Source: Clostridiales bacterium
Lineage (GTDB): Bacteria; Bacillota; Clostridia; Lachnospirales; Lachnospiraceae
Direction of reading: 5' to 3'
NCBI GenBank assembly: GCA_020860565.1
Contig: JAJBUA010000117.1
Coordinates: 1 to 42,146 of the forward strand
Length of the DNA: 42,146 nucleotides
In this document: piece by piece, positions 22,937 through 31,800 of the stretch
How the letters are laid out: every line of letters starts with the position of its first letter
Position numbering within the stretch: position 1 is the first letter of the stretch
Notes under the pieces: generated by a model
What the model saw: only the letters and a program-made list of their open reading frames with translations
Told to the model about the DNA's origin: nothing
Database searches by the model: none
Made by a program: the position numbers and the translations under genes

Positions 22937-24319
22937 ATGAATACGAATGAAACAAAGCTGGAGTTTCGGGGAGGGATTTTCTTTTCCCTGATCCCGGTGC
23001 TGATCTATGTATTTTTCTGTGTGGTATTGTTTATCGGATTTAAGGCATTTAATATGGAAGCTCTGGCAGTCGGCGGCTTTCTGGCGCTGCTGGTTGGAGG
23101 AATCTTCTGTACCAGCTATTCGGCATTCTGGGACAGTGCGATCCGTGGGATTTCATCGATTACATCGGTATCTGTAGTTGTGATTCTGCTTCTTGTGGGT
23201 ATGTTCAGTCAGCTGATCAAGACCTGCGGTCTGTCAGGCGGTTTTGTCTGGCTGGCTAACCGTATGGGAATCCAGGGCGGGGCGTTTGTTGCCTTTACCT
23301 TTCTGGCAACCTGTATTGTATCGACTGCGACAGGATCCTCGATTGGAACGATGTTTATCGCATTTCCGATCTTCTATCCGGCGGGACTGATCCTGGGAGC
23401 GAATGAGATGCTTATGGCCGGTTGTATTGTGTCAGGCGCGATCTTTGGCGATAATCTGGCGCCGATCTCGGATACGACGATTGCATCCGCGTCGACTCAG
23501 CAGTTCCGGGACGGGCGTCCGGCGGATGTCGGCGGTGTTGTGACCAGCCGTTTCAAATATTCCGCAGTTGCTGCGCTGATCAGCATTGTGGTGTTTCTGG
23601 CGTTCGGCGGGATGGGAGGCGCCTATGAGGGAGGTATGATCGAGGCCGCGGCGAATCCGATGTCGCTGGTGATGCTGATTCCGGTGGCGGTGATGCTGTG
23701 TGTATCGACAGTGACCCGTAATATTTTTGCCGGGATTCTGGTTGGTCTGAGTTTCGGCACGGCAGTCGGGCTGGCGACGGGCCTGTTTGGTTTCGAAGCG
23801 GTTTTTGCAAATGACGCGGCAAACAGTGCAGCGGTTGGTTTCCTGATTGATGGGGTCAATAATATTCTGCCGACCTGCGCATTGGTGATTTCCGTATTTG
23901 GCATCATGGGTGTTCTGAATGACGCAGGGATGCTGAATCTGATTGCTGACCGGATTCTGAGCAGCAGGACGGCGCAGACCGACCGCGGAGCAGAACTGAT
24001 CTGTATGGCGGGAATCGCGGTAACGACAATCCTTTTAGGAGGGGTTACCAGCGCGTCGATTCTGACATTTGGCCCGATCCTGAATAAGATAGGGGCGGCA
24101 AAGAACATTCATCCATACCGGCGGGCAAACCTGCTGGATGGAACAGCTAACAGCCTGCCGGCGATTATTCCGTTTATGAGCGTCTTTGTCTTTATCGGGG
24201 CTGCGCTGACCGGCCTGTCTCCGGTTGTCGTTGCGGGTGGTACAATCTATGGATTTGCATTATTCTTTGTATTCTTAGCAGCAGTTATCACGGGCTGGGG
24301 ACGCAGGAAAGAGGAGTAA
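22937..24319 (+). CDS. NhaC-family Na+/H+ antiporter-like membrane protein
   Basis: A 460-aa polytopic protein with about 11-12 hydrophobic segments, resembling the NhaC/ArsB-like antiporters that exchange sodium, or small organic ions, across the membrane. Supporting text: SYSAFWDSAIRGISS, LLLVGMFSQLIKTCGLSGG, ATGSSIGTMFIAFPIFYPAG, and the conserved IFGDNLAPISDTTIASAS, a signature of the family. The start at 22937 is chosen for AGGAGG 8 bases upstream; an in-frame ATG at 22862 overlaps the pseudogene stop and lacks a ribosome site. It probably shares the operator-controlled promoter at 22105-22133. Malate/lactate antiporters of this family are an alternative role. Confidence 0.82.
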   Translation: MNTNETKLEFRGGIFFSLIPVLIYVFFCVVLFIGFKAFNMEALAVGGFLALLVGGIFCTSYSAFWDSAIRGISSITSVSVVVILLLVGMFSQLIKTCGLSGGFVWLANRMGIQGGAFVAFTFLATCIVSTATGSSIGTMFIAFPIFYPAGLILGANEMLMAGCIVSGAIFGDNLAPISDTTIASASTQQFRDGRPADVGGVVTSRFKYSAVAALISIVVFLAFGGMGGAYEGGMIEAAANPMSLVMLIPVAVMLCVSTVTRNIFAGILVGLSFGTAVGLATGLFGFEAVFANDAANSAAVGFLIDGVNNILPTCALVISVFGIMGVLNDAGMLNLIADRILSSRTAQTDRGAELICMAGIAVTTILLGGVTSASILTFGPILNKIGAAKNIHPYRRANLLDGTANSLPAIIPFMSVFVFIGAALTGLSPVVVAGGTIYGFALFFVFLAAVITGWGRRKEE

Positions 24320-24355
24320 AGCCAGGTGAAATGTTGCCTGGGAGGGAGAAGGCTG

Positions 24356-24916
24356 ATGAACGATATAACGATCCGGGATGCGGGATTGTCTGACGCGGAG
24401 CGTATCTTGGAAATTTACTTGTATTATGTGAAAAATACGGTGATCTCATTTGAATACGAAGTCCCGACACTGGCGGAATTCAGGGATCGTATGCGACATA
24501 CGATGGAAAAATATCCTTATCTCGTGATTGAGAGGGGAGATGTGATTATGGGCTATGCGTATGCGCATGCTTTTGTCGGCCGTGCCGCGTATGACTGGTG
24601 CAGTGAGTTGACGATCTATCTGGATCGGGAGGCGCGAAAAAGTGGTCTCGGGAGGAAACTTTATGAAGCGCTGGAAGAAAAGCTTAAGGGAATGGGGATC
24701 CTCAATTTATATGCGTGTATTGGTTATACGCAGAAGGAGGATGAATATCTCACCAATAACAGCGCACAGTTTCACGCACATCTGGGTTTTCACCAGGTTG
24801 GTTATTTTCAGAAATGCGGTTATAAGTTCGGCAGATGGTATGACATGATATGGATGGAGAAGATTATCGGAGAGCATCGGAGTGAACAGAAAGCGGTAGA
24901 AGCGTACCGATATTGA
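24356..24916 (+). CDS. GNAT N-acetyltransferase (phosphinothricin/methionine-sulfoximine acetyltransferase-like)
   Basis: A 186-aa acetyltransferase. It has ITIRDAGLSDAERILEIYLYYV at the N-terminus, VISFEYEVPTLAEF, the acetyl-CoA loop region LTIYLDREARKSGLGRKLYEALEEKLK (motif A, about residues 90-117), NLYACIGY, and GFHQVGYFQKCGYKFGRWYDMIWMEK near the C-terminus, a set shared with Pat/MddA/YwnH enzymes that acetylate amino-acid analogues such as methionine sulfoximine. The start at 24356 has GGAGGGAGAAGG upstream; an in-frame ATG 30 bases earlier is rejected. It lies 36 bases after the antiporter gene and is probably co-transcribed. Confidence 0.83.
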   Translation: MNDITIRDAGLSDAERILEIYLYYVKNTVISFEYEVPTLAEFRDRMRHTMEKYPYLVIERGDVIMGYAYAHAFVGRAAYDWCSELTIYLDREARKSGLGRKLYEALEEKLKGMGILNLYACIGYTQKEDEYLTNNSAQFHAHLGFHQVGYFQKCGYKFGRWYDMIWMEKIIGEHRSEQKAVEAYRY

Positions 24917-24978
24917 CTGGATGGTATTGCAGCAGAAAGGAAAATGTGACGGTTTACAATTCGTGAGATCTCTGTTAC

Positions 24979-25022
24979 AAAAAATCTCCCGGACAGTCTG
25001 ATTTAAGCAGGCTGCCCAGGAG
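24979..25022 (-). terminator. Terminator of the 43-residue peptide gene
   Basis: On the minus strand CTCCTGGGCAGCCTG pairs with CAGACTGTCCGGGAG (24986-25022) through about 14 pairs including G-U wobbles, followed by ATTTTTTG (24979-24985). The wobbles pair only on the minus-strand RNA, which fixes the orientation. Confidence 0.75.
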
Positions 25023-25066
25023 TTTTTAACAAAGCTTTTCATTTTTGAGACGTATGCTACATCAAA

Positions 25067-25198
25067 TTAGATCCCATATTTTGTAAAATATGCAATATAC
25101 GGAATGCTGTACATCGCGGTAACCACCGCTACAGCTAAAAGTGCGGAACCAACACGGCCGCTGTTTTCCTTCCAAAAAGTATTTATATTGTTAAGCAT
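25067..25198 (-). CDS. 43-residue membrane peptide, unrecognised
   Basis: A short open frame with strong translation signals: AGGAGG lies nine bases upstream of the ATG at 25198. The product starts MLNNINTFWKENSGRVG, then has one hydrophobic segment, SALLAVAVVTAMYSIPYIAY (about residues 18-37), and ends FTKYGI. A short positively charged N-terminal face and a single helix suggest an inner-membrane peptide, perhaps a small transporter or enzyme partner; I recognise no family. It has a folded leader (25215-25292) and a dedicated terminator (24979-25022), so it looks like an independent single-gene transcript rather than a fragment. No partner gene is adjacent on the same strand. Confidence 0.7.
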   Translation of the reverse strand: MLNNINTFWKENSGRVGSALLAVAVVTAMYSIPYIAYFTKYGI

Positions 25199-25214
25199 AA
25201 TCTGTTACCTCCTG

Positions 25215-25292
25215 TTTCATTCGAGATCACTCAGTCTTTCGACTGCCTCAGAGTTTCATCGGCAGGTGCCCTGCGGGTTCTCTCAACCGACA
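25215..25292 (-). ncRNA. Structured leader / riboswitch candidate before the 43-residue peptide
   Basis: In the minus-strand RNA, UUGAGA (25281-25286 on DNA) pairs with UCUCGA (25221-25226), closing a junction with two hairpins: GCAGG/CCUGC (25262-25274) and CAGUC-GAAA-GACUG with a GNRA loop (25232-25245), the latter extended by ACUC/GAGU across a UGAGG bulge. The unpaired stretch CCGAUGAAAC is of the conserved-looking kind. GAGAG, CCGAnGAAA and CUCUnAGGC recall the glycine riboswitch core, but its AAAAGGAC segment is absent. It ends close to the ribosome site, so translational control is plausible. Class not established. Confidence 0.42.
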
Positions 25293-25356
25293 CCCATATG
25301 ATACAGGAAAAGAATGGAAGAAATAAGGAAGAATATTGCCGGGAATTTGGTCGATA

Positions 25357-25386
25357 TTGACTTTATGAATGGGTTTATGCTATATT
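25357..25386 (+). promoter_or_regulatory. Promoter of the histidine phosphatase gene
   Basis: TTGACT (25357-25362), 18-base spacer, TATATT (25381-25386), about 45 bases before the ATG at 25437, which has AAAGGAGAG upstream. Confidence 0.6.
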
Positions 25387-25436
25387 TACGGAAAAGTTAA
25401 ACATCTAATCGGATCTGAAAAAGGAGAGAGACAGCC

Positions 25437-26024
25437 ATGAAGAAAACACTGTATCTGATGAGACACGGCCAGACGCTTTTTAATGTTCAGCACAAGATCC
25501 AGGGGTGGTGTGATGCGCCGCTCACGGAACTGGGTATCCGCCAGTGTGAGATCGCGGGACAGTATTTTACTGATCACCAGATTACATTTGATCATGCATA
25601 TTCTTCTACTTCCGAGCGTGCGTGTGACACATTGGAGATTGTGACAGGCGGGAAGATGCCGTATACAAGGCTCAAGGGGTTGAAGGAGTGGAATTTCGGC
25701 GTCTTTGAGGGAAAGGACGAATGCCTGAATCCGAAGCTGCCATATGGCGATTTTTTTAAGCAGTTTGGCGGAGAGGGAGAGATGGAACTGCGGGAACGTG
25801 TGAATCAGACGCTGACGGAAGTAATGAGCAGGGAAGATCATCAGATCGTACTTGCGGTTTCTCATGGGGCAGCCTGTGCCGGATTTGCGAGGAGATGGGA
25901 GAGCCGGAATAAGGTCCAGTACCAGCGAGGCATCAAGAACTGTGCGATCTTCCGTTATGAATATGAGGATGGACAGTTCAGCCTGCAGGAGATCATTAAC
26001 CATGATTTCAGCGGGATTATGTGA
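25437..26024 (+). CDS. Histidine phosphatase family protein (phosphoglycerate mutase-like)
   Basis: A 195-aa member of the histidine phosphatase superfamily. The catalytic LMRHGQTLFN with the phospho-acceptor histidine is at residues 7-16; the partner residues follow in AYSSTSERACDT, LKEWNFGVFEG and the second histidine in AVSHGAACAGF near residue 143. The family covers cofactor-dependent mutases, fructose-2,6-bisphosphatase-like and alpha-ribazole phosphatases; the sequence does not settle which. Its stop overlaps the region of the AraC-type gene start, so the two are coupled. Confidence 0.88.
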   Translation: MKKTLYLMRHGQTLFNVQHKIQGWCDAPLTELGIRQCEIAGQYFTDHQITFDHAYSSTSERACDTLEIVTGGKMPYTRLKGLKEWNFGVFEGKDECLNPKLPYGDFFKQFGGEGEMELRERVNQTLTEVMSREDHQIVLAVSHGAACAGFARRWESRNKVQYQRGIKNCAIFRYEYEDGQFSLQEIINHDFSGIM

Positions 26025-26029
26025 GCATT

Positions 26030-26881
26030 ATGGAAAAATATTATCAGGATACCAATATACCGCCGGAGATCGGCTTTCAGATTGAATTTGTGACGATGCG
26101 GTACAATTCGCCGCCGCACTGGCACCGGGAAATTGAGATTCTCTATATCCTCAATGGAAGCGCAACCGTTATGATGGAGGGAGAAAAATATAAGATCCGG
26201 CCACTGGATCTCATCGTGATCGACTGCGCGGTTGTTCATGAGGTCATTTACGAGCTGCCGCAGACGATGGGAATTCGGATCCATATCTCAAAGAGTCATT
26301 TCGGCCTCAGTCAGCCGGAGCTGGAACATCTGCGGATCGATTGTTGTCCGCAAAAGCTGGCTTCCTGGCAGATGGAGTCATACTATAAGATATGTGGACA
26401 TCTGAAAGATCTGACAGTCCTTTATTTTGAGCAGAAGACAGCGTATCCGCTGCGCAGCGGCGCGTTGCTGCTGGAGATCCTCGCGGAACTGTCGGAGTAT
26501 TTCAGTATGCCGCTGCCGGAGCGCGCGCTTGCGTTAGATGCGGATCAGCGGGGGCGGGTAGAACAGATATTCCGATACGTGGAAGAACATTATACGGAAC
26601 CGGTTCGACTGCAGGAGGCGGCGGATGAGATGGGACTGAATAAGGAATATTTCTGTCGCTTTTTTAAGAAAAATACGGGGATGTCTTTTATGGAGTATGT
26701 GAGTCAGGTGAGGCTGAACCATGTTTATCAGGACCTGATTCATTCAGACGATAGTATTCAGGAGATTCTGGAGCGGAATGGGATTACCAATAATAAGCTG
26801 TTTTATAAGCAGTTTAAGGAGACGTTTCATTGTACGCCGCGGGAGTTGAAAAAACTCAGTAAAGATAATCCGTATCTGTAA
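26030..26881 (+). CDS. AraC-family transcriptional regulator with N-terminal cupin
   Basis: A 283-aa regulator. Residues ~15-90 are a cupin-like effector domain (PPHWHREIEILYILNGSATVMMEGEKYKI, with the HWH pattern), and the C-terminal ~100 residues form the double HTH: VEEHYTEPVRLQEAADEMGLNKEYFCRFFKKNTGMSFMEYVSQVRLNHV and the second helix pair ending FYKQFKETFHCTPRELKK. A GTG start at 26021 overlapping the phosphatase stop is possible; ATG 26030 is preferred. It probably senses a sugar, as most cupin-AraC proteins in Clostridia do. Targets are unknown. Confidence 0.87.
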   Translation: MEKYYQDTNIPPEIGFQIEFVTMRYNSPPHWHREIEILYILNGSATVMMEGEKYKIRPLDLIVIDCAVVHEVIYELPQTMGIRIHISKSHFGLSQPELEHLRIDCCPQKLASWQMESYYKICGHLKDLTVLYFEQKTAYPLRSGALLLEILAELSEYFSMPLPERALALDADQRGRVEQIFRYVEEHYTEPVRLQEAADEMGLNKEYFCRFFKKNTGMSFMEYVSQVRLNHVYQDLIHSDDSIQEILERNGITNNKLFYKQFKETFHCTPRELKKLSKDNPYL

Positions 26882-26973
26882 GTATCTGTAAATGGAAGAA
26901 ATCTGTGAAGAAAAAGGTGACGGCAATCAATTTTTATGCGCAGTTGTGCGCCGCGTCAGCGACGCATGTCTGT

Positions 26974-27552
26974 TTACTGAATCAGACGCAGCAGCACCTG
27001 AAACGCATATGCCAGAAAAGCCAGGACAACGGTCAGATATACATAGCGAAGTCCCCGCACAAATTCATCGCAGCGAAGATGCAGTTTGTCAAGGTTTTCA
27101 TTGATGATCTTACGGTAGATGCAGATCAGGCGCCGGCAGGCCTCATCGGAGTTTACAGTTTCGAGTGCTTCCGACTGGATGATTTCGGGATCGACGCGCA
27201 CGATGTGCTCCGGCTGCAGCATCCTCATAAAATAAATCAGGACATAAACATAGGAAACCATCAGTGCGCTGCAAAAAAGGATATAGAAAAATACCGCAAT
27301 CATTTCGGGCAGCGTGTCCGGTCCGAGGAGCTGTGAGATGCCGCTGAAAAGTCCTGTGATAAAGACAAAGAGGAAGCCGCAGAAGGTGATCGCGATATAA
27401 ACCTTGTTGTCAAGTTTGTTGCTGCGGTCAAAGAGATTTTCATATTCGATTTTCAGACTCTCCAGTTCGAGGAAACGGCCGGAACGCTCCGGGTGTGCTG
27501 ATTCGGACTGGAGTTCTTTTGTGTCGGGGGTCGTGTATGCGGGATTTTTCAT
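26974..27552 (-). CDS. Membrane protein of unknown function
   Basis: A 192-aa protein that I do not recognise. The first ~45 residues are soluble and include a possible short coiled segment (LELESLKIEYENLFDRSNKLDNK). Two hydrophobic helices follow at about 50-70 (VYIAITFCGFLFVFITGLF) and 85-110 (MIAVFFYILFCSALMVSYVYVLIYF), then a soluble stretch of ~55 residues, and a final helix at about 168-188 (YVYLTVVLAFLAYAFQVLL). The overall plan resembles small SLATT-like membrane proteins, but I cannot confirm this. AAAGGAG precedes the ATG. It is a lone gene transcribed away from sbcD. Confidence 0.75.
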   Translation of the reverse strand: MKNPAYTTPDTKELQSESAHPERSGRFLELESLKIEYENLFDRSNKLDNKVYIAITFCGFLFVFITGLFSGISQLLGPDTLPEMIAVFFYILFCSALMVSYVYVLIYFMRMLQPEHIVRVDPEIIQSEALETVNSDEACRRLICIYRKIINENLDKLHLRCDEFVRGLRYVYLTVVLAFLAYAFQVLLRLIQ

Positions 27553-27719
27553 GAAGGGCTCCTTTCGGGCGAAAATATATCTTGAAGCAGCATTATTGGT
27601 AAAGCGTCCGTCCCTGAGAGAAAAGAATATCCTCCGAGGACCGCTTGCATTGGCTTCATTATATTCGATTTATCAGGAGAACTCAAGGAAATAAGTAAAA
27701 TATGGGGAGGAACGGGATT

Positions 27720-28859
27720 TTGATTTTTTTCCATTTATCGGATCTTCATCTGGGGAAACGGCTGAATGAGTTTTCTCTGTTGGAGGATCAGAAGTATATA
27801 TTGAACCAGATTCTGGAGAGCGCGTATCGGGAAAGGCCGGACGGGGTGCTTCTGGCGGGGGATATTTATGATAAGCCGGTACCTCCGATCGAGGCGGTGC
27901 AGATGTTTGATGCTTTTCTGACAGCGCTTGTGGAGCGTGGGATCCGGGTGTTTGCGGTGAGCGGCAATCATGATTCGGCGGAGCGGATCGCGTTTGGCGC
28001 GCGGCTGATGCAGGGGCAGGGCGTTTATTTTTCGTCGGTTTATGATGGAACGGTGAGGCAGGTGACGTTAAGTGATCGCTATGGTGACGTTACAGTCAGT
28101 TTGCTTCCTTTTATCCGCCCGATTCAGGTGCGCCATGCGCTGGAGGAGGAAGCGGCAAATGTTCAGGAGGCGGTGGCGGCTGCCATTCGGCACATTCCAC
28201 TGGAACCTTCTGCGCGAAATATCCTTGTGGCGCATCAGTTTGTAACCGGGGCGATGCGATGTGATTCGGAAGAGGTGACGGTCGGCGGTCTGGATAATGT
28301 GGACGCTTCGGTGTTTGATGGATTTGATTATGTGGCGCTGGGGCATATCCATGGGCCGCAGTCGGTTGGGCGGGATACGGTGCGCTACTGTGGAACGCCG
28401 TTAAAATATTCTTTCTCTGAGGCGGATCAGGAGAAATCGGTGACGGTTGTGGAATTGTCAGAGAAAGGTACGATTCAACTACGGACGATTCCGCTGATTC
28501 CGCTTCGTGATATGCGCCGGCTCCGGGGAACTTATGAGGAGCTTACCCTGCGGTCCAATTATGAAGGGACAAATACGGAAGACTATATTCAGGTGACGCT
28601 GACGGATGAGGAGGATGTACCGGATGGGATGCAGAAGCTGCGCGTGATTTATCCCAATCTGATGCGTCTGGAATATGATAACCGGAGGACGAGGACGGAT
28701 CAGACTGTGGAGGCGGCGCAGGACGTGCCGCGCAGGACGGAGATGGAGCTGTTTGAGGAGTTTTATGAGCTGCAGAATAATCAGATCATGAATGAGGAGC
28801 AGCGTGAGCTGGTGAGAAAGTTACTGACAGAGCTGAAGGAGGGTGAGGGCGCAGTATGA
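27720..28859 (+). CDS. sbcD: Exonuclease SbcCD, nuclease subunit D
   Basis: Mre11-type metallophosphoesterase nuclease, about 379 aa. The metal-binding motifs are in order: FFHLSDLHLGKRL, LLAGDIYDKP, VSGNHDSAERI, VAHQFV and ALGHIHGPQSV. Two starts are possible: ATG 27702, or TTG 27720, preferred because GGGGAGG lies 8-14 bases before it and the product then begins with the family's usual short residue run before HLSDLHLG; the ATG has GGGGAGG inside its own first codons. It ends overlapping sbcC by four bases (ATGA). With SbcC it cleaves hairpins and processes double-strand ends. Confidence 0.94.
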   Translation: MIFFHLSDLHLGKRLNEFSLLEDQKYILNQILESAYRERPDGVLLAGDIYDKPVPPIEAVQMFDAFLTALVERGIRVFAVSGNHDSAERIAFGARLMQGQGVYFSSVYDGTVRQVTLSDRYGDVTVSLLPFIRPIQVRHALEEEAANVQEAVAAAIRHIPLEPSARNILVAHQFVTGAMRCDSEEVTVGGLDNVDASVFDGFDYVALGHIHGPQSVGRDTVRYCGTPLKYSFSEADQEKSVTVVELSEKGTIQLRTIPLIPLRDMRRLRGTYEELTLRSNYEGTNTEDYIQVTLTDEEDVPDGMQKLRVIYPNLMRLEYDNRRTRTDQTVEAAQDVPRRTEMELFEEFYELQNNQIMNEEQRELVRKLLTELKEGEGAV

Positions 28860-31800
28860 AGCCGGAAAAACTGACGATCAGTGCGTTTGGACCCTATGCG
28901 GGGGAAACTGAGGTCGATTTTACAAAGCTGGGAGAAAAGGGACTTTATCTGATAACCGGAGATACGGGAGCAGGTAAGACGACGATATTCGATGCAATTA
29001 CCTTTGCTCTTTATGGGGAGGCCAGCGGGACGGTGCGGGATTCCGGGATGTTTCGGAGTAAATATGCGAGAGAGGATGTCCCGACATTTGTGAAATTTAC
29101 CTTTTTTTCAGGTGGAAAGACTTACCGGGTTGTACGCAATCCGGAGTATCTGCGGCCAAAGGGGCGAGGGAGCGGTTATACCATGCAGAAAGCGGACGCG
29201 ACGCTGGAATATCTGGATGAGAACCGGTCCGTTTCCAAGGTAAAGGAAGTAACGGCTGCTGTGACCGGGATCATTGGCCTGAATTATCGTCAGTTTACGC
29301 AGGTCGCCATGATCGCTCAGGGGGATTTTCAGAAGCTCCTGATCGCCGGGACGGCAGAGCGGAGTGAGATTTTCCGGCAGATTTTTGGTACCGGTTTGTA
29401 TGGTGATCTGCAGGTTCGCCTTGCCAGAGAGGTGAACCGGAAACAGGCGCAATACCGAGGCTTAAAAAACAGTATCGCCCAGTATCTGAGCGGGATTCAG
29501 TGCGGGGAGGATTGTGCGCTTGCGGGGGAACTGAAGGAACTTGCGAAGGGAAATTTTGAAGGATGCGCCACAAGAGGACTGGAGATCCTGGCCTGTGTCA
29601 TCGAAGAGGATGAGAAGAAGGTTCTGGAACTGGATCAGGAGATGGAAGAGGCGGAGAGGCAGATCAAGAGGGAGGATGAACTTCTGGGGAGGACACAGCA
29701 GAATCGTCTCTTGCGGGAGGATATGAAACAGAAGGAACAGGAGCGGGAAGTGCTTCTGCCGGAGCTTACAGCTGCTGTTGATTGCCGGGACGCGGCAGCC
29801 GCCGCAGCTGTGATCTGCCCGGAACTCGAAGAACGGATTCGTTCGGGGAAAGCGGCGCTGGAACAGTGGAAAGAGATCCACGAGAGAGAAAAAGAAGTCC
29901 GGGCAGCGGGGGAAAAGATTGCCTCTAACCGGGAGGAGAGAAATAAGAAGGAGCAGGAGGCGAAGAGAAAAAGAGAACAAAACGTGGTTGATCGGGAACT
30001 GGCTGACTCTTTGCAGAACGCACCCAGAGAAGGGGATGAGCTGTCGCGGAAAAAGGCACAGACAGAGCAGGTTCTGGCGACTTTGACGGAATGGGAGGAG
30101 CAGTCAGAAAAATATCAGCATATTCAGAAAGAACTGTATCTGGCCGGAGAGGAGGAACAACAGATCGGGAGAGAAGTGACTCTTCACAGTGCAAGGATAG
30201 AGACACTTCGTTCAGCTCCCGAAGAAGAGAAAGACGCGCGCCGCAGGATGAGCGAGATCAACGAAAGCCAGAAAGAGTTGAATTCATTTGAGAAAACCAG
30301 AGTCGATTGTCAGCAGCTGATTTCGATCAAGGAAGAACAATGTGTGAAAGTGGCTTCGGATGAGGAGAAGCAAAGCAAACGGCTGAATGCGTATCGGATA
30401 GAGCAGGAAGCACTTAGAGATCGAGCCGGGCAAAAAGATGCTCTGATGCAGGAAGGCCAGCGGATTAAAGAACAGAAAAGCAGGCTTGACAGGCTGGAAA
30501 AACGTTTGAATATGCGCGGGGAGCAGGAAGAAAGGTTTCGGAAAATACAGGAAGATTATGTTGAGGCAGCTACAAAGCGGGATCAGCTGCGGGCGGAATA
30601 TCAGCGGCAGGAGCAGCTTTTTCTGGACGCGCAGGCCGGCCTTCTGGCAAGAACGTTAAAAAAGGGAGAGAAATGTCCGGTTTGCGGATCGGTGAATCAT
30701 CCAGAACCGGCAGCTTATCCGGAACATGCGCCGGAAAAGGAAGAACTGGATCGGTGCCGGGAGCGAAAAGAACAGGCAGAGAAAGAGACCGGAGATCGAA
30801 GTCTTGCCGCGGGGAATCAGCGTTCTCTGCTGGAACAGGCGTGGAAGGATATCTGCGGGGAAGCAGAGGAACTGTGGGAAGACGGAGCAGAACTGACAAC
30901 GCCCTCCGTGGTCAGGGAACGATGTCAGCAGATGATCCGGGGACTGAAAGTACAGGAGGATGATCGTAAGAGGAGGCTGGCACTGGCAAAGAAAGAAGAA
31001 AAACGTCTGGAAGAACTTTGCGGCCTTTTAGAAATAGAAGAGAAAAAATTAAGGCAGATTACCGGTGACCGGCAAAAAGCGCAGCAGGAGCTCGCGGCAG
31101 CATCTGCGAGAGCGGGTGAAATCGACAGGCAGCTGGAGGAGTTTCTCATAAAGACAGAGAGAATGTATCGGGAACCGGCAGATACGATAACAGCAGGTAC
31201 AGCAGCAGAAATGAAGGACGTCCTTCAGACACGGTATCAGTCCGCCGAATCTCTGTGGAATACAGCAAAAGAGCGAGTCGAATTGCTGGAAAAAGAAAAC
31301 GGAGAACTCGAAAAAGCCGTAAAGGAACAGACCGCTTACCATGAGAAAATTCAGAAGCTGCGTTCGGAAAGGGATTCCCTGAGCGGAAAAATGTCCGCCC
31401 TGACGAGGCAGATCGAGATGGAGGCGGCGAAGCTGACAGAAGCGAGCGAATCAGCGGGAGCAATAAAACAAGCGGCTGTAGAGAAAACGATGATAATCGC
31501 AGACTGTCAGAATATGATATCCTGGCTGGAAAGTTCTCTGACCAGTCTGGAGGAGGCTCTTGCTCTTAATGCGGAGTATATCCGGCAAAAGGAAGATCTG
31601 GAGCATGCGATTGCGCTGCGGGAACAGGAGATCCGGGAGCTGGAAAAAGAAATCGCATCGCTGGATACGGCTCACGCCGGGCTCGTGGCAGGCAGACGGG
31701 CAGAGGAACGGCAGGTTGCAATCCTGAAGGAGCTGACAGGAGGACTTGGCGAAGATGAGCTGCTTTGCACTCTGAAGGAGAATCGTTTACAGAAAGAAAA

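Noticed and set aside
24986-25022. Terminator for the GNAT gene on the plus strand
   Set aside because: On the plus strand several pairs become C-A mismatches, while the minus-strand RNA pairs fully through wobbles and has the T-run; plus-strand use is at most secondary.
25215-25292. Hammerhead ribozyme in the small-peptide leader
   Set aside because: The core would need CUGANGA and a GAAA in set positions; the RNA has CCGAUGA, and the GAAA is a hairpin loop.
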